5,853 nucleotides of DNA from an uncultured Oscillospiraceae bacterium (GCA_900555435.1 USLH01000141.1:1-5853); one strand, 5' to 3'. Shown: positions 1 to 5,383, counted from the first letter of the stretch. A program made the numbers and translations. The notes: generated by a model from the sequence alone, not told the origin.

Positions 1-993
1 ATCCTCCATGGTCACGATGCCCTCGGTGCCGCCGTATTCGTCCACCACCACGGCCATGTGGACTCGCTGCTCCTGAAACTGCTTCAGGAGCTTGCTGCAG
101 TGGATCGTTTCCGGGACATAGAGGATGGGGCGCATCAGGTCTTTTGCCGTCTTCTGCTGCTGGGCAGGGTCGGCGGCCAGGGGGAGCAGGTCTTTCACGT
201 TGATCACGCCTAAAATGTTGTCGATGGTCTCTTCATAAACGGGGATACGGGAGTATTTTTCCTCCGTAACCACGTTCAAAAGGTCGGGAAGGCTGACCCC
301 GGCTTCCACGGCGCAGACCTCCGTGCGGTGGGTCATATGCTCGGAGACCCGCATATCGTCAAATTCAAAGATGTGCTCGATCATGTCTTTTTCGTCAGAG
401 GCGATGGTGCCGGTTTCTTCGCCGGCTTCCACCATCAAGCGGATCTCCTCCTCGGTGACGGCTTCCTCTTCATCCTCCGGGTCGATGTGCAGGAGGCGGA
501 GGATGCCGTTGGTGCTGGCGGAAACAAGGCGGATAAAAGGACGGCAGACCTTATAAAGTCCCCAGATGAAGCCCACCACCTTCAGCGCCAGTTGATCCGG
601 ATACTTCATGGCCACCCGTTTGGGGGTAATCTCGCCCAGCACCAGGCTGAAGTAGGCGAGGATGATGTTTAAAATCACCAGTACGATGCCGTGGAGCAGG
701 GATTTGTTCACCGGCAGGAAGCTGAGCCACCGGTCAAAATAGACGGCAAAATTGTCCGCCGCCACGGTGGACGCAAGGAAGCCGGACAGGGTGACGCCTA
801 CCTGAATGGTGGAAAGGAAATTGGCAGGCTCGTCGGTGATGGTGAGAAGGAGGGTGGCTTTTTTGTTGCCTTCCTCCGACAGCTTTTTCATGCGGTTGGG
901 GTTGACGGAAATGACGGCGATCTCGCTGGCGGCGAAAAAGGCGTTGACTCCAATCAGGACAAAGAGCAAAAGAAGACTGGGGATGACGTTCAT
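1..993 (-). CDS. CNNM/CorC-type membrane protein with CBS pair (hemolysin family), C-terminus beyond window
   Basis: Partial gene: the first 331 codons are present and the frame is still open at base 1. Residues 1-160 match the DUF21/CNNM transmembrane domain: a hydrophobic N-terminal helix running into NAFFAASEIAVISV (17-30), further membrane segments near 60-80 and 100-120, and the signature LGEITPKR (119-126). An acidic linker (DPEDEEEAVTEEEI) leads into a CBS pair from about residue 215 (MTHRTEV; YSRIPVYE; DNILGVINVKDLL), ending at VVVDEYGGTEGIVTMED. The usual CorC_HlyC C-terminal domain of about 90 residues would lie to the left of the window. Members of this family are linked to Mg2+/Co2+ transport or efflux. 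The "hemolysin" label is historical and toxin activity is not implied. The start is fixed by AAAGGAG (1003-1009), 9 nt upstream. The gene has its own promoter and a long structured leader. Family assignment is firm; the transported ion is not determined. Confidence 0.93.
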   Translation of the reverse strand, partial: MNVIPSLLLLFVLIGVNAFFAASEIAVISVNPNRMKKLSEEGNKKATLLLTITDEPANFLSTIQVGVTLSGFLASTVAADNFAVYFDRWLSFLPVNKSLLHGIVLVILNIILAYFSLVLGEITPKRVAMKYPDQLALKVVGFIWGLYKVCRPFIRLVSASTNGILRLLHIDPEDEEEAVTEEEIRLMVEAGEETGTIASDEKDMIEHIFEFDDMRVSEHMTHRTEVCAVEAGVSLPDLLNVVTEEKYSRIPVYEETIDNILGVINVKDLLPLAADPAQQQKTAKDLMRPILYVPETIHCSKLLKQFQEQRVHMAVVVDEYGGTEGIVTMED

Positions 994-1080
994 AGGGGAA
1001 AACTCCTTTACGGTCGCAGATTTACGGCTTCAATCCATGTTTTTTCCCCGGCGGAGCTTTCGATTCCCCGTTTTGGCAGC

Positions 1081-1134
1081 AAAAAAACGCAACCCCATGA
1101 AAACAGGCGAAAAAAAGCCCGTTTGGGTCTTGCG
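1081..1134 (-). terminator. Intrinsic terminator inside the CNNM/CorC leader
   Basis: On the minus strand, CGCAA (1130-1134) pairs with TTGCG (1088-1092). Inside that, CCC pairs with GGG and AACGGGC with GCCTGTT, closing on a U/C-rich loop. A run of seven T follows the stem directly (1081-1087). It lies about 90 nt before the start codon and about 95-145 nt after the probable transcription start, so it can only act as a leader attenuator for the downstream gene. Confidence 0.75.
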
Positions 1135-1200
1135 TACCAATAAAAAGATTCAGTTGGCTGGCCCTTCGTCGGGGCCCGGTCGCAGGAGCGTCTCCCACGG
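1119..1200 (-). promoter_or_regulatory. Unassigned structured leader, candidate riboswitch/attenuator
   Basis: This is the GC-rich RNA segment between the promoter and the leader terminator. Visible pairings on the minus strand are GGAG-ACG-CTCC (1185-1195), GGCCC-loop-GGGCC (1160-1176), and a closing helix of CCGTGGG (1194-1200) with CCC-A-AA-CGG (1119-1127, two-base bulge). The closing helix uses bases that also form the 5' arm of the terminator, so the two folds exclude each other, as in a transcriptional switch. A GCAAGACC string at its 3' end recalls the 3' conserved segment of yybP-ykoY manganese aptamers, but the GGGGAGUAG segment and four-way junction of that class are not evident. 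No M-box, T-box, ydaO or other class I know fits by eye. The regulatory role is inferred from the architecture; the ligand is unknown. Confidence 0.5.
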
Positions 1201-1233
1201 CTGATTCCTCCTTTGAAAATGAAATTATTTATC

Positions 1234-1262
1234 ATTATAGCAGGCAGTAAGCGGTTTGTCAA
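1234..1262 (-). promoter_or_regulatory. Consensus sigma-A promoter of the CNNM/CorC gene
   Basis: TTGACA (1257-1262) and TATAAT (1234-1239) are exact consensus hexamers with a 17-nt spacer, reading toward the CNNM/CorC gene. Transcription would begin near 1227, giving a leader of about 235 nt. Confidence 0.88.
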
Positions 1263-1383
1263 AGAAGCTCTAGGAAGCGGAAACGGTGATTCAGCTTAAA
1301 AAGGTGCCCTTTTGACCGGTGGACTTCGGAAGCGGAGAAAATCGCCGGCTTTTTCGGGAAATCGTCGGTTTTCCGGGGAAAAG
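1263..1383. other. Short intergenic stretch, no gene seen
   Basis: This stretch lies between the epimerase terminator and the CNNM/CorC promoter; together with that gene's leader it makes a gene-free region from 994 to 1422. It holds an AAAAGG/CCTTTT inverted repeat around 1300-1316 and two similar CGATTT-containing copies on the minus strand (about 1340-1370). Neither has the form of a recognised element, and I find no credible coding frame. Confidence 0.5.
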
Positions 1384-1414
1384 AAAAAACTCCTGGATCG
1401 GAGGATTCAGGAGT
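1384..1414 (-). terminator. Intrinsic terminator after the aldose epimerase gene
   Basis: Minus strand: ACTCCTG (1408-1414) and CAGGAGT (1389-1395) form a perfect 7-bp stem with a 12-nt loop, followed by a run of T (1384-1389). It begins 8 nt after the epimerase stop codon and closes that transcription unit ahead of the separately promoted CNNM/CorC gene. Confidence 0.85.
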
Positions 1415-1422
1415 CATAAGAG

Positions 1423-2304
1423 TCACTTGACGGAAATGGTGAGGGTGTAGGTCTCGCTCTGTCCCGGCTGCAGGATGCGGCAGCCCCGTTTATGGCGGAA
1501 GTCATCATCTTCGTCGCTGCAGGCGGAAAGCCCCTGCCAAGGCTCAATGCAGAGGAAGGGGGCGTGGGGCGTCCAGAAAGCGATGTAGTCGAAGGGGGTA
1601 AAGCTGACCCGGACGCTTCGGCCGGTGTTCCGATCTCTCAGATCCACCCAGCCGGAGTTCAAGTGGTCAAAAATGATGGTGTCCACTTCGTCGTAATCGC
1701 TGTACCGCAGGGGCAGGGTCTGGGAGTCGGAGAGAAAGGGACGGCGGGCGTTCACGTCGATCTGTCCGGCTTTTTCGTCATAGAGGGGGCAGCTGTTTTC
1801 TTCCGGCTTCTCAAATTTCACTTCGTAGTCTTCAAACCGGCTGCCGGGGGAATTCTGAAAGGGAACCCGGATGGCAGGATGGGTGCCGAAGCAGTAGGGC
1901 ATCTCCCCGTCGCCATCGTTTTTCACCTCCATGGTGAGGGAAACGCTGTCTTCCAGGACGGTGTAGGTGGCACGAAGGGTGAAGCGGAAGGGATACAGTT
2001 GCAGGGTCTCCTCGTTCTGGGAGAAGGTGAGGACGGCGGTGTTGCCTTCGGCTTTTTCCACTGTCCATTCGTAGTTTCGGGCGAAGCCGTGGGCATCCAT
2101 GCAGTAGGGCTTGCCGTTAAAGTAGGTGGTTCCGTTCCGCAGGTTGCTGGGGAAGGGGAAAAGGAAGGGGGAAACGCCAGCCCAATAAGCTGGGTCGCCG
2201 TTCCAGAGGTAGTCGTATCCGCCGGAGGAGAAGCCCCGCAGCTCTGCCCCGTGGGTGGAGATCACGGCGGAGGCACCGTGGCTTTCTTTGATCGTGAGGT
2301 TCAT
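1423..2304 (-). CDS. Aldose 1-epimerase family protein (LacX/GalM-like)
   Basis: 293 aa, a normal length for LacX-type mutarotase-fold proteins. The family interconverts alpha and beta anomers of aldose sugars in the cytoplasm. Motifs expected of the fold are all visible: the N-terminal GAEL (19-22) and YLWNGDPAYW (32-41), a HGFAR block with His72, THPAI with His142, and CIEPWQGL with Glu254. His72, His142 and Glu254 sit where the family has its two active-site histidines and catalytic base. An open frame continues upstream to 2703, but that part is the antisense of the GNAT gene. The start at 2304 is preceded by AAAAGGAG with 7-nt spacing and begins the family-like sequence MNLTIKES. It has its own promoter (2335-2363) inside the end of the GNAT gene and a terminator after the stop. 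The substrate is not identifiable, since no sugar-pathway gene lies nearby; LacX-like rather than classical GalM is my reading from the short length and the motifs. Confidence 0.92.
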   Translation of the reverse strand: MNLTIKESHGASAVISTHGAELRGFSSGGYDYLWNGDPAYWAGVSPFLFPFPSNLRNGTTYFNGKPYCMDAHGFARNYEWTVEKAEGNTAVLTFSQNEETLQLYPFRFTLRATYTVLEDSVSLTMEVKNDGDGEMPYCFGTHPAIRVPFQNSPGSRFEDYEVKFEKPEENSCPLYDEKAGQIDVNARRPFLSDSQTLPLRYSDYDEVDTIIFDHLNSGWVDLRDRNTGRSVRVSFTPFDYIAFWTPHAPFLCIEPWQGLSACSDEDDDFRHKRGCRILQPGQSETYTLTISVK

Positions 2305-2311
2305 AACGTCG

Positions 2312-2319
2312 CTCCTTTT
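2312..2319 (-). promoter_or_regulatory. Ribosome binding site that fixes the epimerase start
   Basis: AAAAGGAG lies 7 nt before the ATG at 2304. It selects this start over upstream in-frame ATGs within the longer open frame, which would place the N-terminus antisense to the acetyltransferase gene. Confidence 0.85.
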
Positions 2320-2334
2320 TTGAATTCTTTTTTC

Positions 2335-2363
2335 ATCATACAGCAAGAAGGGCTTCTTGTCAA
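2335..2363 (-). promoter_or_regulatory. Sigma-A promoter of the epimerase gene, with palindromic spacer
   Basis: TTGACA (2358-2363) and TATGAT (2335-2340) are separated by 17 nt. The -35 hexamer overlaps the TGA stop codon of the GNAT gene (2360-2362). Transcription would start near 2328, leaving a leader of about 24 nt. The spacer contains the palindrome CAAGAAG-CC-CTTCTTG (2344-2359), which could be an operator. Confidence 0.75.
2344..2359. repeat. 16-bp palindrome within the epimerase promoter spacer
   Basis: CAAGAAG and CTTCTTG are perfect inverted arms of 7 bp around a 2-bp centre. It occupies nearly the whole spacer between the -35 and -10 boxes and touches the -35. It is not followed by a T-run, so it is a poor terminator. 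A repressor operator is the simplest reading, unproven. Confidence 0.55.
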
Positions 2364-2851
2364 TCGAGCGGGAGCACCATATCGTACCAGACGGCGCCGC
2401 CGTGGACAGAGCCGGAAACGCCTTTGTTTTCAAAGCCGAAGCGCCGATAGTAGCCGAGCTTTTCCTCCTTACAGGTGAGGACGACGGATTTTCGACCGGC
2501 GGTGCGGCTTTCTTCAATGAAACGGGAAAGGAGGGCGCTGCCGATGCCCTTTCCCTGAAAAGCCGGGTCAACGGCAAGGGAGAAGACCATCTGGTTCTTG
2601 CCGTTTGGGTCATGGAGAGAAGCGTCTTCAAAAAGACGGTCCTCGATCCTTGGAAGATCGGTGGCGCAGCCGTTGATGAGCCCCACGGCGTTCCCGTTGG
2701 CAAAAGCGATCAGAAAGCAGTCGGGGAAGGCGGCGAGCCGCTCTCGGATGGAGCTTTCGGAAGCCGCTTCCTCCGGAGGGAAGCAGGCGGATTCAATGCG
2801 GAAAAGCTCCGGCAAATCGGGACATGCTGCCGGACGGATGAAAAGTTCCAT
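2360..2851 (-). CDS. GNAT family N-acetyltransferase (AANAT-like)
   Basis: 163 aa, typical of a single-domain GNAT enzyme, which transfers an acetyl group from acetyl-CoA to an amine. The N-terminal FIRPA strand is followed by IESACFPPEEAAS (19-31). The core motif A reads MVFSLAVDPAFQGKGIGSALL, with the pyrophosphate-binding QGKGIG at residues 99-104. The C-terminal motif B has YYRRFGF. The CFPPEEAAS block and the LHDPNG segment before motif A resemble bacterial relatives of arylalkylamine N-acetyltransferases, so a small amine is a plausible acceptor, but this is inference. The start at 2851 has GAGGAG 6 nt upstream, and that SD (2858-2863) overlaps the mntP stop codon (2862-2864). The 10-nt gap implies co-transcription and probable translational coupling with mntP, which would put this enzyme under the manganese riboswitch. 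Confidence 0.92.
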   Translation of the reverse strand: MELFIRPAACPDLPELFRIESACFPPEEAASESSIRERLAAFPDCFLIAFANGNAVGLINGCATDLPRIEDRLFEDASLHDPNGKNQMVFSLAVDPAFQGKGIGSALLSRFIEESRTAGRKSVVLTCKEEKLGYYRRFGFENKGVSGSVHGGAVWYDMVLPLD

Positions 2852-2861
2852 AGCAGTCTCC

Positions 2862-3425
2862 TCAGAAGTTCAGCACACCCAGGTGCTCCAGAATGATCTT
2901 CAGACCGATGAGAATGAGAATGATGCCGCCTGCCAGCTCCGCTTTTGAACGGTAGCGGCTGCCGAAGACGTTTCCCACCTTGACGCCAATCATGGAGAGG
3001 ACGAAGGTGGTCGCCCCGATGAAGGAAATAGCGGGGACGATCTTTACCTGAAGGAAGGCGAAGGAAACGCCCACCGCCAAGGCGTCGATGCTGGTGGCGA
3101 TGGCGAGGACGAACATTTCCTTGAACTTGACGCTGTCGCTGCACTTTTCGCCTTCGCCGAAGGATTCCCAGATCATGTTGATGCCGATGAGCACCAGCAG
3201 CAGGAAAGCGATCCAGGGGGCAAAGGTGGTGATGAAGCGCTCAAACTGCTGACCTAAAAGATAGCCGATCAGAGGCATCAACGCCTGAAATCCGCCGAAG
3301 TAAAGGCCCACTACCGCCGCTTTTTTCCAGCTCATCCGGCTCATGGACAGCCCCTTACAGATAGCTACCGCAAAAGCGTCCATGGAAAGCCCTACCGCAA
3401 GAAGAAAAAGTTCCATCAATGACAT
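2862..3425 (-). CDS. mntP: Manganese efflux pump MntP
   Basis: 187 aa against 188 in E. coli MntP; an inner-membrane protein that exports Mn2+ and protects against Mn2+ excess. About six hydrophobic segments are visible. The two internally related family motifs are present: LSMDAFAVAICKG (13-25) with Asp16, and ATSIDALAVGVSFAFL (110-125) with Asp114, matching the functionally important acidic residues known as Asp16 and Asp118 in E. coli. GFQALMPLIGYLLG (45-58) and the ending GGIILILIGLKIILEHLG are also typical. An ATG ten codons upstream (3455) is in frame, but it would place the terminator U-tract at the start codon. The ATG at 3425 has AAGGAG with 9-nt spacing and puts Asp16 in register with E. 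coli. Expression is governed by the manganese riboswitch upstream. It is followed after 10 nt by the GNAT gene. Confidence 0.97.
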   Translation of the reverse strand: MSLMELFLLAVGLSMDAFAVAICKGLSMSRMSWKKAAVVGLYFGGFQALMPLIGYLLGQQFERFITTFAPWIAFLLLVLIGINMIWESFGEGEKCSDSVKFKEMFVLAIATSIDALAVGVSFAFLQVKIVPAISFIGATTFVLSMIGVKVGNVFGSRYRSKAELAGGIILILIGLKIILEHLGVLNF

Positions 3426-3434
3426 AAAACGCCG

Positions 3435-3440
3435 CTCCTT
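3435..3440 (-). promoter_or_regulatory. Ribosome binding site that fixes the mntP start
   Basis: AAGGAG lies 9 nt before the ATG at 3425, just past the U-tract of the riboswitch terminator. The alternative ATG at 3455 overlaps that U-tract and has no SD. Confidence 0.85.
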
Positions 3441-3455
3441 CTTTTCCGGGAGCAT

Positions 3456-3500
3456 AAAAAACGAGACTTATCCTGCAGCGAATGCAAGATAAGTCTCGTT
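3456..3500 (-). terminator. Riboswitch expression-platform terminator of mntP
   Basis: AACGAGACTTATC (3488-3500) and GATAAGTCTCGTT (3460-3472) are perfect 13-bp complements. The stem extends inward through a G-U pair and TGCA/TGCA, and is followed by a run of T (3456-3461). The 5' arm contains the conserved CGAGAC segment and the 3' P1 strand of the aptamer, so the terminator and the aptamer are mutually exclusive. Ligand-bound aptamer should therefore give read-through (an ON switch). Confidence 0.93.
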
Positions 3501-3574
3501 ATTTCAAGCAAAGCCAGAATCAAATCAGCATGTTGACTTTACTGCGTCGGAAAGACGCCAACTACTCCCTTATC
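3488..3574 (-). promoter_or_regulatory. yybP-ykoY manganese riboswitch aptamer
   Basis: The 87-nt aptamer opens with GATAAGGGAGTAG (3562-3574) and closes with CGAGACTTATC (3488-3498). P1 is GATAAG/CTTATC. The conserved GGGAGUAG and CGAGAC segments sit inside P1 as the class requires. A P2 hairpin, GCGTC-loop-GACGC (3544-3558), and an AAAGTC/GGCTTT helix (3535-3540 with 3510-3515) supply the next arms. This class binds Mn2+ and commonly controls mntP, which is exactly the gene downstream. The aptamer begins only a few nucleotides after the predicted transcription start. Confidence 0.95.
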
Positions 3575-3583
3575 AGTTCCTTC

Positions 3584-3612
3584 ATTATAAGACAGAAGCG
3601 GGCGTTTGTCAA
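3584..3612 (-). promoter_or_regulatory. Consensus sigma-A promoter of the mntP operon
   Basis: TTGACA (3607-3612) and TATAAT (3584-3589) are exact hexamers with a 17-nt spacer. The predicted start near 3577 lies immediately before the riboswitch aptamer. Such a strong promoter suits a gene controlled mainly at the level of premature termination. Confidence 0.92.
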
Positions 3613-3697
3613 CGTTTTTTTGAGAAAATCCGAAGAAATCAGAGTGAGTTGAGGGTAACTGGCGGAATTCTCCTTATTTCGAGAGATTTCGACGGTT

Positions 3698-5041
3698 TTA
3701 AATGACCTGCCGGTTTTTCCACTTGCCGCTGAAAAAGCGCCAGAGGAAGAGGGTGGTCCGGCCGATCCAGTCGCAGTACATGGCCAGCCACACACCCATG
3801 AGCCCCATGTTCATCCATTTTCCGAAGACGTAGCTTAAGCCGATGCGGCTGACCCACATGGAGATGATGGAGACGATCATGGTGAATTTTACGTCGTTGG
3901 CTGCCCGAAGGGCATTGGGCATGGTGAAGGAGCAGGGCCAGATCGCCATGGCCCACAGGGCGTAGGACTGGGCTACCTCCACCGCCAGCTTCATGGTGGG
4001 TTCCGAAAGGTGGAAGAAGCCCACCACCGTGGGTGTCAGGAAAAACATGACCGAACAGATCGCCCCCATGCAGATATAGGTGGTTAGCATCAGCTTTCCG
4101 GTGTACTTTTTTGCCTGCGCGTAGTCTTCTGCGCCAACGCAGCGGCCGACGACGGTGATCATGGCAAGGCCGATGGCGGAGCCGGGGAGCACCTCTACGG
4201 AGGAGATGTTGTTGGCAACGGCATTGGCGGCGATGGCGATGGTTCCGAAGGAGGCGACCAGGCTGGCTACCAGGATCTTTCCAATCTGGAACATTCCGTT
4301 TTCCAGACCGTTGGGGATGCCGATCTTTAAGATGCTTTTAATAAGGTTCAGCCGCAGTTCGGGGTGGAGCAGCCGCTCGATGTGGATCAGGTTGTTATGG
4401 TTATGCAGAAGGACTACCATGATGACCGCCCCGGTGGCACGGGAGACGAGGGAGGCAAAAGCAGCTCCGGCCACGCCCCATTTGAGACCGTAGATGGTAA
4501 TGGCGTTGCCGCAGATGTTGATGAGGTTCATTAGAAGGGAGGTGAACATGGAGACTTTGGAATTTCCCATGGCACGGAAAAGGGCAGCGCCGGAGTTATA
4601 AGCCGCTAAAAAAGGATAGGAGAGGGCAGAGAGGATCAGATAGGTGCGGCAGTTTTCGTAAACGTCCGTGTCCACCTTGCCGAAGATGCTCAGGCAGGGA
4701 CGCTGAAAAAGGAGAGCCGCCGACATGACCGTCAAAGCGATCAGGGTGGTGATGTAGAGCAGCTGCTTTGCGGCGGAGCAGGCGTTTTTCAGATCCTGAC
4801 GGCCGATGTATTGGGAGGCGATGACAGCGCCGCCGGTGGCGAGAGCCGAAAAAATGTTGATGAAAAGAATGTTTAAGGAATCCACCAGCGAAACGCCGGA
4901 AACGGCGGCTTCTCCTACGGAGGAAACCATGACAGAGTCCGCCATACCGATGGTCACGCCCAGGATCTGCTCGATGACCAGAGGGATGATAAGGCGGATC
5001 AGATCCCGGCGGGTGAAGAGGGGTGCCTTTGTTTGTTCCAT
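3698..5041 (-). CDS. MATE family efflux transporter (multidrug/cation antiporter)
   Basis: 447 aa, the usual size for MATE proteins, which have 12 membrane helices and export cationic drugs or metabolites in exchange for Na+ or H+. Two homologous halves are visible. The first has GMADSVMVSSVG (32-43), whose Asp35 falls where NorM has its helix-1 aspartate, then ASQYIGRQD (75-83), FRAMGNSK (155-162) and WGVAGAAFAS (188-197). The second has KIGIPNGLENGMFQIGK (from 239), VVGRCVGAED (the counterpart of ASQYIGRQD) and NALRAANDVKF (the counterpart of FRAMGNSK). The open frame extends to 5104, but the ATG at 5041 has GGAG 7 nt upstream and starts MEQTKAPLFTRRD, a normal family N-terminus. The substrate cannot be read from sequence. 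Convincing neighbours in function are absent; the gene is divergent from argG. I find no strong terminator between its stop and the mntP promoter. Confidence 0.94.
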   Translation of the reverse strand: MEQTKAPLFTRRDLIRLIIPLVIEQILGVTIGMADSVMVSSVGEAAVSGVSLVDSLNILFINIFSALATGGAVIASQYIGRQDLKNACSAAKQLLYITTLIALTVMSAALLFQRPCLSIFGKVDTDVYENCRTYLILSALSYPFLAAYNSGAALFRAMGNSKVSMFTSLLMNLINICGNAITIYGLKWGVAGAAFASLVSRATGAVIMVVLLHNHNNLIHIERLLHPELRLNLIKSILKIGIPNGLENGMFQIGKILVASLVASFGTIAIAANAVANNISSVEVLPGSAIGLAMITVVGRCVGAEDYAQAKKYTGKLMLTTYICMGAICSVMFFLTPTVVGFFHLSEPTMKLAVEVAQSYALWAMAIWPCSFTMPNALRAANDVKFTMIVSIISMWVSRIGLSYVFGKWMNMGLMGVWLAMYCDWIGRTTLFLWRFFSGKWKNRQVI

Positions 5042-5048
5042 GCTGCAT

Positions 5049-5052
5049 CTCC
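5049..5052 (-). promoter_or_regulatory. Ribosome binding site that fixes the MATE start
   Basis: GGAG lies 7 nt upstream of the ATG at 5041. The in-frame ATG at 5104 would fall within the probable promoter and adds 21 residues without resemblance to the family. Confidence 0.75.
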
Positions 5053-5075
5053 GATCTTTTTGTGGTGTCCTTTTT

Positions 5076-5104
5076 ATTGTGCAACTTTTTGCGGAATTTT
5101 GCAA
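5076..5104 (-). promoter_or_regulatory. Possible promoter of the MATE gene
   Basis: TTGCAA (5099-5104) and CACAAT (5076-5081) with a 17-nt spacer read toward the MATE gene and would start transcription near 5069. The hexamers match consensus at about four of six positions each, so this is a moderate candidate only. A direct repeat overlaps both boxes. Confidence 0.35.
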
Positions 5105-5116
5105 CCTTTTTTTGCG
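5081..5116. repeat. Two-copy GCAAC-T(n)-GCG direct repeat
   Basis: Copies at 5081-5093 (GCAACTTTTTGCG) and 5101-5116 (GCAACCTTTTTTTGCG) start 20 nt apart, about two helical turns, and lie across the probable MATE promoter. Each copy is also a weak inverted repeat (GCAA with TTGC). Operator sites or simple A/T-rich drift are both possible. Confidence 0.5.
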
Positions 5117-5326
5117 CTTTGTTTCCGGTTTTGAAAAAAGCGGAGCGGCATTTTTCCTGAAAAGAAGGGCGTTTTCCGATTTTTATGCTGGAGGATGGGT
5201 GTTTTTTGGCAGAATCTTCATAAGCTGTTTATATGAAATTAGGTGCATAAATACATTTATATTCAAAATTTATTGTATATAAGCGGAATTAAGCTGGATT
5301 CTTTTTCTGTTTTTCAAGTTTTCTTG
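5117..5326. other. Divergent MATE/argG intergenic region, AT-rich, no gene
   Basis: With its flanks this forms a gene-free stretch from 5042 to 5456. The part from about 5220 to 5295 is markedly AT-rich and contains the perfect inverted repeat ATAAAT-AC-ATTTAT (5247-5260), described with the ARG-box candidate. I find no credible small ORF with an SD and no structured RNA. Confidence 0.5.
5252..5265 (+). promoter_or_regulatory. Possible ARG box (arginine repressor operator)
   Basis: TACATTTATATTCA matches the Bacillus-type ARG-box core TGNATWWWWATNCA at all but one position (A for the first G). It overlaps a perfect AT-rich inverted repeat, ATAAAT-AC-ATTTAT (5247-5260). It lies upstream of argG, an ArgR/AhrC target in many Bacillota, but about 90 bp upstream of the better promoter, and AT-rich DNA gives such matches by chance. 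Confidence 0.3.
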
Positions 5327-5332
5327 TATAAT
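5327..5332 (+). promoter_or_regulatory. Second, weaker -10-like box upstream of argG
   Basis: An exact TATAAT preceded by TTG, with only a poor -35 (TTTCTG at 5304-5309, 17-nt spacing). It could serve as an alternative upstream argG start; the downstream promoter is the stronger call. Confidence 0.25.
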
Positions 5333-5355
5333 CATACAAATCGTCGGAAAACCCC

Positions 5356-5383
5356 TTGAAAAATCCGCTTGATGGTGTATAAT
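5356..5383 (+). promoter_or_regulatory. Probable sigma-A promoter of argG
   Basis: TTGAAA (5356-5361) and TATAAT (5378-5383) with a 16-nt spacer. Transcription would begin near 5390, giving a leader of about 67 nt. The leader can form a GGCTTCC/GGA-C-AGCC hairpin (about 5412-5432), but it has no U-tract and so no attenuator. Confidence 0.7.

Noticed and set aside
1119..1200. Calling the CNNM/CorC leader a yybP-ykoY, M-box or T-box element
   Set aside because: It has GCAAGACC but lacks the GGGGAGUAG segment and the multi-arm junction of yybP-ykoY; it is too short and lacks the conserved M-box segments; the T-box GGGUGGNACCGCG motif is absent.
1008..1262. An 84-codon minus-strand frame in the CNNM/CorC leader
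   Set aside because: It begins upstream of the predicted transcription start and crosses the terminator hairpin; no SD or family resemblance.
1492..2478. A 328-codon open frame on the plus strand, antisense to the epimerase
   Set aside because: It lies fully opposite a well-supported gene, is low-complexity and rich in Gly/Val/Glu, resembles no family I know, and has no SD. It is a codon-bias shadow.
2305..2703. N-terminal extension of the epimerase frame upstream of 2304
   Set aside because: It runs out of frame through the GNAT coding region, is Ser/Pro-rich shadow sequence, and adds nothing family-like; the SD supports 2304.
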